From NCBI GenBank assembly GCA_900546465.1, contig URCX01000040.1, forward strand, positions 1 to 13,229: a stretch of DNA of 13,229 nucleotides, read 5' to 3'. Below the pieces are notes generated by a model. That model was not told the DNA's origin. It made no database searches and saw nothing but the letters and a program-made list of their open reading frames with translations. Positions 1 through 7,057 of the stretch are shown here, one piece after another. Position numbers and translations under genes: made by a program. Every line of letters begins with the position of its first letter. Position 1 is the stretch's first letter. Origin of the DNA: an uncultured Bacteroidota bacterium. Lineage in GTDB: Bacteria; Bacteroidota; Bacteroidia; Bacteroidales; P3.

Positions 1-1248
1 CCAGAAGCAAAGCTCCGCGTGGTGACCGATGCCAAGACGGACAATCTCTTCCATCGCAATATGAATGCGGAGGAATTGCATAAGATACGCCTGATGATGG
101 CATTGATGATATTCAATCTCTGCTTCACCTTTGTGATGAATGTGTATCGTTCAATCATTGTGGCGTATGAGCGTTTTGTATTTCAAAAAACTGTCAACCT
201 GATAAGGATTGTGCTTAATCCTTTGGTGATGGTGGTCTTTCTTCTTTATGGTTACAAGGCTGTTACCATGGTTGTGTTGCAGACCATCTTCAATGTGCTG
301 ACACTTTGTGCCGATTACTATTATTGCAAACGCAAACTGCATATACGATTTGTCTTTGCCAAGTTCGATTTCTCCTTTTTGAAAGAGGTTTGTCTCTATT
401 CGTTTTGGATATTCCTCAATGCGATAATGGATAAGATATATTGGAGTCTCGGACAAGGCGTTTTGGGAGTTTATTGCGGGGCGAAAATAGTTGCGGTCTA
501 CGGAATAGCCATTCAGTTGCAACAAATGTATATGTCTTTCTCTACTGCAATTTCGGGGGTATTGCTTCCTAAAATCACATCCATGCTTGCAGTTGGCGGA
601 CAGGACAAGGCTGTAAGCGATTTGTTCATCAGAACGGGACGTTTGCAGTTTTTGGTGATGAGCTTCGTACTTGCAGGCTTCACCCTCTTCGGCAGGCAGT
701 TCATAAACCTTTGGGTGGGCAACAGTTATGACGAGGCATATTACATTTGTCTCCTTTTCTTCTTTCCACTGCTCGTTCCGCTTATTCAAAACGTCGGAAT
801 AACCATATTGCAGGCAAGAAACCAAATGCGTTTCCGTTGTGTAAGCTACGTCATCATAGCTATCGTATCCTTTCTTTGTTCTCTGCCTTTATCGCAACGC
901 TACGGAGCATTGGGTTGTGCAACAGCCACGGCGGCAGCTCTGCTTTTGGGACAGGGTTTTGTGATGAATGTATATTACCAAAAACGCATTCACTTGGATA
1001 TTGCAGGCTTTTGGAAAGAAATAACGAAGATGTCCATTGCACCTATTGCCCTAAGCATAGCAGCTTACTTCATAATACAACAATGCGTCATTGACAGCTA
1101 TTTCCGTTTGCTGATTGCGATAATGCTTTTCAGTCTTATCTATATCCCTGTCTTTTGGTTTGCTTCCATGAACCGCTACGAGAAAGATTTATTCGGAGGA
1201 ATGCTTCCTAAAATATTCAAACACAGAAGAAATGTCGGTAATAAATAA
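1..1248 (+). CDS. Wzx-type polysaccharide flippase (5' partial)
   Basis: Integral inner-membrane protein of the MOP/PST superfamily, which moves lipid-linked oligosaccharide units across the membrane during O-antigen, capsule or exopolysaccharide synthesis. The reading frame is open from base 1 (P-E-A-K-L-R), so the true start is upstream; the GTG at 19 is not a credible start. About 415 residues are visible, and full-length relatives are usually near 480-510, so only the first few helices should be missing. Long hydrophobic segments alternate with short basic loops throughout, and the tail is basic (KHRRNVGNK). The segment around LLPKITSML and the NLWVG motif are typical of Wzx-like proteins. 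It overlaps the next gene by 17 bp, suggesting one transcript and a shared polysaccharide pathway. The sugar substrate cannot be read from sequence. Confidence 0.85.
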   Translation, partial: PEAKLRVVTDAKTDNLFHRNMNAEELHKIRLMMALMIFNLCFTFVMNVYRSIIVAYERFVFQKTVNLIRIVLNPLVMVVFLLYGYKAVTMVVLQTIFNVLTLCADYYYCKRKLHIRFVFAKFDFSFLKEVCLYSFWIFLNAIMDKIYWSLGQGVLGVYCGAKIVAVYGIAIQLQQMYMSFSTAISGVLLPKITSMLAVGGQDKAVSDLFIRTGRLQFLVMSFVLAGFTLFGRQFINLWVGNSYDEAYYICLLFFFPLLVPLIQNVGITILQARNQMRFRCVSYVIIAIVSFLCSLPLSQRYGALGCATATAAALLLGQGFVMNVYYQKRIHLDIAGFWKEITKMSIAPIALSIAAYFIIQQCVIDSYFRLLIAIMLFSLIYIPVFWFASMNRYEKDLFGGMLPKIFKHRRNVGNK

Positions 1249-2434
1249 AGTATCGGAAGCAAGGTGCTGTGGTTGCAGTGCCTGCTTTGCCATTTGTCCC
1301 AAGCATTGCATCTCGATGAAAGAAAGCAAGGAGGGATTTCTCCACCCCGTGGCAGAAGCGGAAAGCTGCAACAACTGCGGATTATGCGAAAAGGTATGCC
1401 CTGTTCTTGCAAAACATTCGCCGCAAAGCCCTCCGGAAACAGTCTTTGCCGCAAAGCTGAGAGACGAAGTCCGTAGAAAACAATCCTCTTCGGGAGGCGT
1501 ATTCAGCCTTTTGGCAGAGAGCATCTTGGAGGAGGGAGGCGTGGTATGTGCAGCCCGCTTTGCTTCACCCCTGCACTTGGCACATGATTTCTGTACCGAC
1601 AAGGCTGACCTGCCTGCCTTTCTCGGCTCCAAATATGTTCAATCCGATATGGGCGATTGCTTCCATAAGATAAAGAAATACCTGTCCGAAGGCAGAAAAC
1701 TGCTCTTTGCAGGGACAGGCTGCCAAATCATGGGACTGAAAGCCTTTCTCGGCAAAAAATACGAGGGATTGATAACAATGGAAGTAATATGCCACGGAGT
1801 GCCTTCGCCTGCCCTTTGGCGGAAATACCTGAGAGAGATATGCGAACGGCAAGGCATTGCAGCAGAGGAGCTAAGCAGCGTAGAGTTTCGTAATAAAGAT
1901 TATTCATGGCACAGATACTGCATGAAGATAAAAGCAAACAACGAAACAATGTACCGCAAAAATCTCTACGATGACCCTTATCTGAAAGCCTTTCTTGCAA
2001 ATCTGACACTTAGAAACTCATGCCACAACTGCCCTGCCAAAGGCTTTGTCTCACAAAGCGACATCACAGTCGGCGACTACTGGGGCGTTGACAAGCATCA
2101 CCCACAAACGGACGATGACAAAGGAGTGAGTTGCCTCTTGATAAGAAACACCTCATTGCTATCCTTCTTCGACGAAAGAAAAATTGAACTAACGCCAAGC
2201 AAATACGAATACATCTCAGCCTCCAACCCTGCCATGGAACACTCCGCCCTGCCTCACCCAAAGAAAGCCAAATATCTGCACGACCTTCAAAGCACAGCAT
2301 TCATAAAATGCACCAAAGCATACACCAAAACCCCGCTTCCCCAAACCCTCAAACGAAAACTGCGTCCATTTCTAAGCAAACTCAAACATCTTATCCTCAC
2401 CCCGATAAAAGCAACCAAACAAAACAACAATTAA
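1232..2434 (+). CDS. FrhB-like (coenzyme F420 hydrogenase beta-subunit family) iron-sulfur protein
   Basis: 400-residue protein with an N-terminal double ferredoxin module followed by the FrhB N- and C-terminal domains. The first cluster ligands are C12, C15, C18 and C22 (CGCSACFAICP); the second are C46, C49, C52 and C56 (CNNCGLCEKVCP). Further conserved stretches are SSGGVFS, GTGCQIMGLK, the CHGVPSP motif, the C-HNC pair near residue 266 and the GDYWG motif. Proteins of this family in Bacteroidota are commonly found in capsule and exopolysaccharide clusters beside pyruvyl transferases and flippases. There they probably act as a redox partner or sugar-modifying enzyme rather than as F420 enzymes, since these bacteria do not make F420. 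The ATG at 1232 lies inside the flippase gene (17-bp overlap), and the iron-sulfur motif begins at residue 12, so this start is well placed. The C-terminal tail is rich in Lys, Thr and Asn. Confidence 0.88.
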   Translation: MSVINKVSEARCCGCSACFAICPKHCISMKESKEGFLHPVAEAESCNNCGLCEKVCPVLAKHSPQSPPETVFAAKLRDEVRRKQSSSGGVFSLLAESILEEGGVVCAARFASPLHLAHDFCTDKADLPAFLGSKYVQSDMGDCFHKIKKYLSEGRKLLFAGTGCQIMGLKAFLGKKYEGLITMEVICHGVPSPALWRKYLREICERQGIAAEELSSVEFRNKDYSWHRYCMKIKANNETMYRKNLYDDPYLKAFLANLTLRNSCHNCPAKGFVSQSDITVGDYWGVDKHHPQTDDDKGVSCLLIRNTSLLSFFDERKIELTPSKYEYISASNPAMEHSALPHPKKAKYLHDLQSTAFIKCTKAYTKTPLPQTLKRKLRPFLSKLKHLILTPIKATKQNNN

Positions 2435-2435
2435 A

Positions 2436-3062
2436 ACGAAGTATTCGTAACACTGAAAAACAACTGTTTCTACTCGGAATTCCTGTATTGAATAGTGAAA
2501 TCAGTCGTTATTGCTTAATAAACGAGCAGGTTTTGGATTGTGCAAAGCAGGCTTATGAATTGGATTCAGGATTCTTGTTTTGCAGGGAGGCGAAGATGTG
2601 GCGTATTCCGATAAGGACATCTGCTATATGCTTGGAAGACTGCATCAAAGACTGCAACGCCTGATGCAGACCTCCGTTTTCTACAACAAATCCGCCCGGA
2701 TATGATTGGGATAAGACCTTTTATTTCTCATCATCAAACACCTTTTGCCCAAGAACAGCAGGGGCGGTTGCATTAAGGCTGAGAACGATTTCGATAATGA
2801 GGCTTATGTTTCCCAAGCCCTCATTCTCTCGCCCAAAGCGTTCGGAAGCATAGACCTGAAAGGTCGGATTATGGGTTTGCAATGCGGAGTCAATGTCCTA
2901 ATACCCAATCTTTCACCTCTGGATGTGATGGAACTATATAAGATTTACGACAATAAAACATACGTAAACGCCGAAGTTGCCGAGGGATTGTCGCTTCTCT
3001 AAGCCCAAGTAAGTTCGATAGGCAGCCGAATTGTCATAGACAGAGGAGGTGCAATGATAGGA
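2436..3062 (+). pseudogene. hydE: Decayed hydE ([FeFe]-hydrogenase H-cluster maturase, radical SAM)
   Basis: Pieces of HydE appear in order but in three frames. Around 2444-2487 the radical-SAM cysteine segment is still visible as NNCFY followed by G-I, but base losses have broken the CX3CX2C motif. At 2500-2562 comes ISRYCLINEQVLDCAKQAYEL; a one-base loss near 2562 shifts to GFRILVLQGGEDVAYSD, then HQRLQRL (to about 2660). A deletion removes roughly 90-110 codons of the central barrel. The frame at 2663-2770 reads LRFLQQIRPDMIGIRPFI and then SHHQTPFA, matching the HydE signature DMIGIGPFIPH-TPF. Two more frameshifts (near 2766 and 2815) lead to AFGSIDLKGR, then GLQCGVNVLIPNLSP. A TAA at 3000 interrupts the frame before IGSRIVIDRGG, the expected C-terminal region. 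The first 50 or so codons are absent. The remnant cannot encode an active maturase. Confidence 0.86.
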
Positions 3063-3177
3063 TTTCAATCCTATTGCCCAACAAATACTGTCCTTTCTCT
3101 TTTGATTTCAGCCTTTTGTTTCGACAGTTCGCTTTGCGGTTTTTTCGGTTTTGCTTTGACGTTTCGATGCTTCTCGT

Positions 3178-3209
3178 TATGCTTAGGTCGGATATAATTT
3201 TTATCTTTG
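3178..3209 (+). promoter_or_regulatory. Bacteroidetes-type promoter for the LRR gene
   Basis: The -7 element TATCTTTG lies at 3202-3209 and matches TAnnTTTG. A weak -33 element, TATG at 3178-3181, is 20 bp upstream. The start codon follows 24 bases after the -7 element. Confidence 0.6.
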
Positions 3210-3233
3210 CGGTTTTCAAGATAGGTAATTTTT

Positions 3234-4211
3234 ATGATTGAAGCACATTTTACACTTAATTCCTGCGATTATGCTTCTTGGAGAGAGGTAAATCAGAGGG
3301 TTGAACGAATTATCATCAACGGAAATGTAACTTACAAACAGGCAGAAGCATTTGCAAAAGCCTTTGAATATGATGTATATAAGGAGATTATCCTTGATGA
3401 TTTCTCGGTAAAGGAGAGTATGTATGATGACGAAGTGCTCCCGTATCGCGAAATTTTGCTATGTCGTTTCTGTGAGTTTGGAAAGCCTCTTATGGTTTTT
3501 GAAAAGATTTATTCGAATCATTTACATTATGGTTTGAATGAATTTATGGTCAAGAACGACAGTGTTTTCTCCAAAGATGGAGCGCTTTTGGTTCACATTC
3601 CTCCTGCTTCGGAGTTGGTTATTCCGGGGAATGTGAAGCATATAGGCGAATTTGCGTGCTGTACCTATGATATGTTGACGCATTTACGCCTTAATGAGGG
3701 CTTGGAAAGTATAGATGATTATGCTTTTTGGGACTCCGGTATCAGAGAATTGGTGTTACCTGACAGTGTCAACGCCCTTGGCGAGAGTGCTTTTGAGGGT
3801 TGTGATTACTTGGAAAGGATAAAATTATCGGAGAATTTGACCGAATTGCCGGATTTTTGCTTCCACTATGTGGAGCTGATAAGCGGAAAGCTTGATATTC
3901 CTTCTTCGATAATGAAGTTCGGTTGCTGGTCTTTGCCGGGGCATCTTGATGAAATCATCGTTCCGGAGGGTGTTACGGAAATAGAGTCCGAGACTTTTTT
4001 TTATCCGAAGCGTGTTTTTCTGCCTTCGACACTGCGGAAATTATCTCCGGATTTCTATTATGACATCATTATAGAGGATAAGGAGGAGGCTCCTTTCATT
4101 GAAGTACATCCGGATAATCCTGTTTTCTTTTCCCGAAATGGCAGTATTTATTTCAGAGACGGCGGCAAATGTGCCATAGATTCAGAGTATATCGGTAATG
4201 ATAAAGCCTGA
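3234..4211 (+). CDS. BspA-type leucine-rich-repeat protein (LRR_5 family)
   Basis: 325-residue protein. Residues 1-100 resemble no family I recognise. From about residue 108 to 300 there are BspA-like (Treponema pallidum type) leucine-rich repeats, seen as recurring units of the form IP-x-V-x-x-I-G-x-x-A-F-x-x-C-x-x-L: LVIPGNVKHIGEFAC (128-142), LVLPDSVNALGESAFEGC (173-190), IIVPEGVTEIESETF (241-255). Such repeats usually mediate protein binding, often at the cell surface. There is no signal peptide, lipobox or sorting domain, so this copy looks cytoplasmic or is exported in an unknown way. The last residues (NPVFFSRNGSIYFRDGG) resemble a unit that in longer BspA proteins is followed by further repeats, so the C-terminus may be naturally short or truncated. 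It has its own promoter and stands alone. Function unknown. Confidence 0.82.
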   Translation: MIEAHFTLNSCDYASWREVNQRVERIIINGNVTYKQAEAFAKAFEYDVYKEIILDDFSVKESMYDDEVLPYREILLCRFCEFGKPLMVFEKIYSNHLHYGLNEFMVKNDSVFSKDGALLVHIPPASELVIPGNVKHIGEFACCTYDMLTHLRLNEGLESIDDYAFWDSGIRELVLPDSVNALGESAFEGCDYLERIKLSENLTELPDFCFHYVELISGKLDIPSSIMKFGCWSLPGHLDEIIVPEGVTEIESETFFYPKRVFLPSTLRKLSPDFYYDIIIEDKEEAPFIEVHPDNPVFFSRNGSIYFRDGGKCAIDSEYIGNDKA

Positions 4212-4340
4212 AAGCGACTTCGGTTTTCGGGAAAACGGTGCTTTTGATATGGATTTCGGAGAAGCGGATGCAAAAAAATGTCTTTTTGCTCTCAAAACGA
4301 AGTTTAGGCACTGCCGGAACGGCGTTTCGAATCTGATATT
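4211..4340. repeat. Degenerate 21-bp-period array (locus A)
   Basis: Unit starts at 4215 (CGACTTC), 4236 (CGGTGCT), 4257 (CGGAGAA), 4278 and 4299 (poorly conserved) and 4320 (CGGCGTTTCG) lie on an exact 21-bp grid shared in period and core with three other intergenic regions of the window. The outer arms AAAGC (4211-4215) and GCTTT (4240-4244) could make a weak hairpin centred as in the better copies; it may act as a terminator for the upstream LRR gene. The rest of this 370-base gap, 4341-4517, shows no gene or signal that I can support. Confidence 0.45.
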
Positions 4341-4517
4341 TGCAATAGAATGATTTTCAATGTATGGGAAAAGCAATTCTTTGTAAGTCCGATTGCTCAA
4401 CTTTCAAGTCTATACAAATGATTTTGACGCTACCTCCGGACTTATTCATGAAAGAAGAGAGGATTTCTTGAATTTTCTTGCGTTTATTTGCTTTTTGGCT
4501 TGTGGTTTTGAGGTCTG

Positions 4518-4555
4518 AAAAGAAAAGCGGCGAGGCAATTTTATATTGCTTCGCC
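4518..4555 (-). terminator. Rho-independent terminator of serA
   Basis: Arms GGCGAGGCAA (4529-4538) and TTGCTTCGCC (4546-4555) pair over 10 bp with one G-U wobble and a 7-nt loop. On the - strand the stem is followed by a T-rich stretch (GCTTTTCTTTT). It lies 26 bases past the serA stop codon. Confidence 0.8.
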
Positions 4556-4581
4556 ACTAAAAGTTTTCGGATTATGAAATC

Positions 4582-5502
4582 CTATTTGTTTACTTGGAAC
4601 TTGGTTACGCCGTTCTTGATGAAATCGACGATTTGGTTGGCTGCTGCCAAGCCTGCGTTCAAGTTTGCTTCTGCTGTTTGGGCTCCCATTTTCTTAGGGG
4701 TTGCGAAGTAACGTGGTGCAAAGGCTGCAAGTTCTTCGCTGTTGCCTGCTGCTATGTCGGTAACATACTTGAAGTCCGGACGGTCTGCCAACAGCTTTGC
4801 CATGTCTGCCTCGTTGATGACTTCTTTTCTTGCTGTGTTAACCAAGCATGCTCCTTTTGGCATTTTTGAAAGCAATGCGTAATTGATGGAGTTCTTTGTT
4901 TGGTCGTTTGCCGGTATGTGTAATGATACGTAATCGCAGTTTGAGTAAAGCTCTTCGATTGTTTGCATTGCCTTAACGCCTTCTGCTTCCATTTTGTCGG
5001 CCGGAACGAACGGGTCAAAGGCACAAACCTGCATTCCCATGGCTTTTGCTTTTTCTGCTACCAAACGTCCTACGTTTCCGTAAGCGTGGATACCGATTTT
5101 CTTGCCTTTCAATTCGCTTCCTGTTGCAGGTGTGAAAGTTGTTCTTGCCATGTAAATCATCAATCCTATCGCCAATTCGGCTACGGCGTTGGAGTTCTGA
5201 CCGGGTGTGTTCATTGCAACTATGCCTTTTGCCGTGCAGGCTGCAAGGTCAAGGTTATCGAAGCCGGCTCCGGCACGAACAACGATTTTCAACTTCTTTG
5301 CGTGGTCGATAACTTCCTTTGTAACTTTATCGGAACGCACTATCAAAGCGTCTGCATCCTCGACTGCTTTGTAGAAGTCGTTAACGTCTGTGTATTTTTC
5401 CAAAAGAGCCAATTCAAAGCCTGCTCCTTCTACTATTTTTCTTATTCCATCGACAGCTGCCTTTGCGAATGGCTTTTCTGTCGCTACCAATACTTTTGTC
5501 AT
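4582..5502 (-). CDS. serA: D-3-phosphoglycerate dehydrogenase, short Bacteroidales type
   Basis: Cytosolic NAD-dependent enzyme that oxidises 3-phosphoglycerate to 3-phosphohydroxypyruvate, the first step of serine synthesis. It has 306 residues, with the catalytic domain split around an NAD-binding Rossmann domain (about 100-285) and no C-terminal ACT domain, so the usual serine feedback site is absent. Visible marks are RAGAGFDN (76-83), NTPGQNSNAVAEL (98-110), KIGIHAYGNVG (135-145), Asp163 at the end of the second Rossmann strand, and NTARKEVINE (222-231) with the expected catalytic Arg225. Two canonical catalytic positions are altered: by alignment from memory with E. coli SerA, Glu269 corresponds to Asn254 and His292 to Lys271 (TPKKMGAQT). 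The first glycine of GxGxxG is Ala140. It lies downstream of serC on the same strand, separated by 278 bp with a terminator and a repeat array. I see no clear -7 element of its own. Confidence 0.93.
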   Translation of the reverse strand: MTKVLVATEKPFAKAAVDGIRKIVEGAGFELALLEKYTDVNDFYKAVEDADALIVRSDKVTKEVIDHAKKLKIVVRAGAGFDNLDLAACTAKGIVAMNTPGQNSNAVAELAIGLMIYMARTTFTPATGSELKGKKIGIHAYGNVGRLVAEKAKAMGMQVCAFDPFVPADKMEAEGVKAMQTIEELYSNCDYVSLHIPANDQTKNSINYALLSKMPKGACLVNTARKEVINEADMAKLLADRPDFKYVTDIAAGNSEELAAFAPRYFATPKKMGAQTAEANLNAGLAAANQIVDFIKNGVTKFQVNK

Positions 5503-5548
5503 ATCTCAAATTTGTTTTTTTGTTTCTCTGATTTCTTTTTTTCTTTTC

Positions 5549-5596
5549 CCTGCCTGCGGCTTCATGCGGGTGAAAAGGCAAGGCAAAATGCCTGCC
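5549..5596 (-). promoter_or_regulatory. Possible structured leader upstream of serA
   Basis: On the - strand, GGCAGGCA (5596-5589) pairs with TGCCTTGCC (5585-5577) around a 3-nt loop with one bulge, and four T follow. A second GGCAGG further along (about 5556-5549) could pair with the same CCTTGCC instead, so two exclusive folds are possible. It lies about 50-95 bases upstream of the serA start. This could be a leader hairpin, an attenuator or a second terminator after serC; no evidence decides. Confidence 0.3.
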
Positions 5597-5630
5597 GGTT
5601 TTTCTGCATAAAGTCAAGGTGTTGGCGAAA

Positions 5631-5714
5631 GGGCGTTTGAATAAAATGAAAAAGCGTTTCAATTTTTTCTTTCGGCGTTTCATTCCACCGAAAAGCCGTT
5701 TCGCTTGAACGGGA
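5631..5714. repeat. 21-bp-period intergenic array, four units (locus B)
   Basis: Units start at 5631 (GGGCGTTTGA), 5652 (AAGCGTTTCA), 5673 (CGGCGTTTCA) and 5694 (AGCCGTTTCG), exactly 21 bp apart, each with an AT-rich or A-rich middle. Arms CGGCGTTTC (5673-5681) and GAAAAGCCG (5690-5698) pair at 8 of 9 positions, centred between bases 13 and 14 of the unit, as at the other loci. It lies between serC and serA. Confidence 0.7.
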
Positions 5715-5764
5715 AAAATAAAAAACAGAACCGAAGGAAATCAGAATTTTGCCTTACGGTTCTG
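5714..5764 (-). terminator. Rho-independent terminator of serC
   Basis: Arms CAGAACCGAAGG (5726-5737) and CCTTACGGTTCTG (5752-5764) pair over 12 bp with a single bulged base. On the - strand the stem runs into TTTTTTATTTTT (down to 5714). It lies 17 bases past the serC stop codon and should limit read-through into serA. Confidence 0.82.
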
Positions 5765-5780
5765 TCGTTCTGTTTTTCGA

Positions 5781-6869
5781 CTATGCGTTTAGTTTTTCAA
5801 ACTCCTGCATGCAAGCTATCAATGCCTTAACGGATTCAATAGGGCATGCGTTATAGATAGATGCACGGAAGCCGCCTACGGAACGGTGTCCCTTTATGCC
5901 GACCATGCCTCTTTCTTTCGCAAATGCCATGAATGCGTCTTGTTTGTCTTCATAGCCTTTTGCCATTACGAAGCATACGTTCATTATGGAACGGTCTTCC
6001 TTCTCTGCCGTACCGACGAACATTTTGTTTCTGTCGATTTCGTCGTACAACATTTTGGCTTTCTCTTCATTTATCTTGTGAATGCCTTCTACTCCGCCCA
6101 TTTCTTCTTTTACCCACTTCAATGTCTCGTGCATAACGAAGATAGGGAATACAGGAGGAGTGTTGAACATGGAACGATTCTTCGCTTCCTCTCCGATATG
6201 TGTGCGATAGTCCACCATGGTTTGAAGTTTTCTTTCTACCTTGCCCAAGATGTCTTTCTTCACAATTACGAATGTAACACCGGCAGGGCCGACATTCTTT
6301 TGTGCACCACCGTAAATAAGAGCGTATTTGCTGACATCGACAGGTCTCGACATGATATCGGAACTCATATCGGCAACCAAAGGAACGGGACTGTCCATAT
6401 CATATTTTATTTCGGTACCGTAGATTGTGTTGTTGGTTGTTATATGGAAGTAGTCTGCGTCCGTAGGGATTGTGTATCCTTTCGGAATGTATGAATAAGT
6501 CTTGTCTTCAGATGAAGCGACTACTTCAACTTCTCCATAGAACTTTGCTTCCTTGATTGCTTTCTTTGCCCATACTCCTGTTTGAAGATAAGCTGCTTTT
6601 TTGTTCAAAAGGTTGGCTGCAACAGTGAAGAATTGTGTTGAAGCTCCGCCTCCGAGGAACAATACGGCATAATCTTCCGGAATGTGAAGCAAATCTCTCC
6701 ACAACTGTTCTGTTTCTGCCATCACTCTTTCCCAACCGGGTGTACGGTGTGAGATTTCCAATATTCCTATTCCCGTGTTATCGAAGTTTCTTATTGCTTC
6801 GATTGCAGATTCGATTGCTTTCTTAGGCAATACGCAGGGACCTGCATTAAAGTTATGTGCTTTAACCAT
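5781..6869 (-). CDS. serC: Phosphoserine aminotransferase
   Basis: PLP-dependent, class V aminotransferase of the cytosol. It converts 3-phosphohydroxypyruvate and glutamate to O-phosphoserine, the second step of serine synthesis (and, in some bacteria, a step of pyridoxal phosphate synthesis). At 362 residues it is the normal family length. Marks: FNAGPCVLP near the N-terminus (7-15), EISHR (38-42), the PLP-phosphate loop GGGASTQF (73-80), the cofactor aspartate in ADMSSD (166-171), the Schiff-base lysine K191 in [11 protein letters not shown], and the C-terminal [15 protein letters not shown] (327-341). The frame is open 105 bases further upstream to 6974, but that extension covers the promoter and is unlike SerC; the start at 6869 puts FNAGP where the family has it. 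It is followed by a terminator and then serA, and diverges from the TPR lipoprotein gene. Confidence 0.95.
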   Translation of the reverse strand: MVKAHNFNAGPCVLPKKAIESAIEAIRNFDNTGIGILEISHRTPGWERVMAETEQLWRDLLHIPEDYAVLFLGGGASTQFFTVAANLLNKKAAYLQTGVWAKKAIKEAKFYGEVEVVASSEDKTYSYIPKGYTIPTDADYFHITTNNTIYGTEIKYDMDSPVPLVADMSSDIMSRPVDVSKYALIYGGAQKNVGPAGVTFVIVKKDILGKVERKLQTMVDYRTHIGEEAKNRSMFNTPPVFPIFVMHETLKWVKEEMGGVEGIHKINEEKAKMLYDEIDRNKMFVGTAEKEDRSIMNVCFVMAKGYEDKQDAFMAFAKERGMVGIKGHRSVGGFRASIYNACPIESVKALIACMQEFEKLNA

Positions 6870-6931
6870 GTTTTGATTTGATTTTATTGTACTGCTTCGG
6901 CTCTGCGGACTTTCCGCCCCGAAATTCCTTG

Positions 6932-6961
6932 CAAAGTTATCATATTTTTTTTGATTGCCAA
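6932..6961 (-). promoter_or_regulatory. Promoter of serC
   Basis: On the - strand, TTG (6961-6959), a 19-bp A-rich spacer and TAACTTTG (6939-6932) match the Bacteroidetes -33/-7 consensus. The element lies 62 bases upstream of the chosen serC ATG and supports that start over the longer frame. Confidence 0.78.
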
Positions 6962-7000
6962 GGGCTTTTGCCACAAATTTCGCCCGATTTGCCTTTTTGC

Positions 7001-7031
7001 TTGTACGGAATGGCGTTTTGTCTTATCTTTG
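7001..7031 (+). promoter_or_regulatory. Promoter of the TPR lipoprotein gene
   Basis: TTG at 7001-7003, a 20-bp spacer, and TATCTTTG at 7024-7031. The start codon at 7058 follows after 26 bases. Together with the serC promoter this makes a compact divergent promoter region. Confidence 0.72.
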
Positions 7032-7057
7032 CAAGCGTTTTACATAGGTGTAATATC

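Noticed and set aside
2308..2664. Separate gene overlapping the end of the FrhB-like gene
   Set aside because: Its second half is one frame of the hydE remnant, and its first half is an out-of-frame reading of the FrhB-like gene.
2745..3002. Separate small gene
   Set aside because: It is the C-terminal part of HydE (GLQCGVNVLIPNLSP) preceded by an out-of-frame stretch, so it belongs to the pseudogene.
3063..3180. Further member of the 21-bp array family (scattered CG and T-rich strings near 3120-3170)
   Set aside because: Strings such as GACGTTTCGATG look similar, but the spacing does not fit a 21-bp grid.
4357..4557. Small - strand open frame after serA
   Set aside because: It starts within the serA terminator hairpin, has no promoter and no recognisable similarity.
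5886..6494. Long + strand open frame of 202 codons opposite serC
   Set aside because: It is the antisense shadow of serC; the product is rich in Cys, His and Phe and resembles nothing, while serC is unmistakable.
6870..6974. N-terminal extension of SerC by 35 residues
   Set aside because: It would include the -33/-7 promoter, and SerC proteins begin just before the FNAGP motif.
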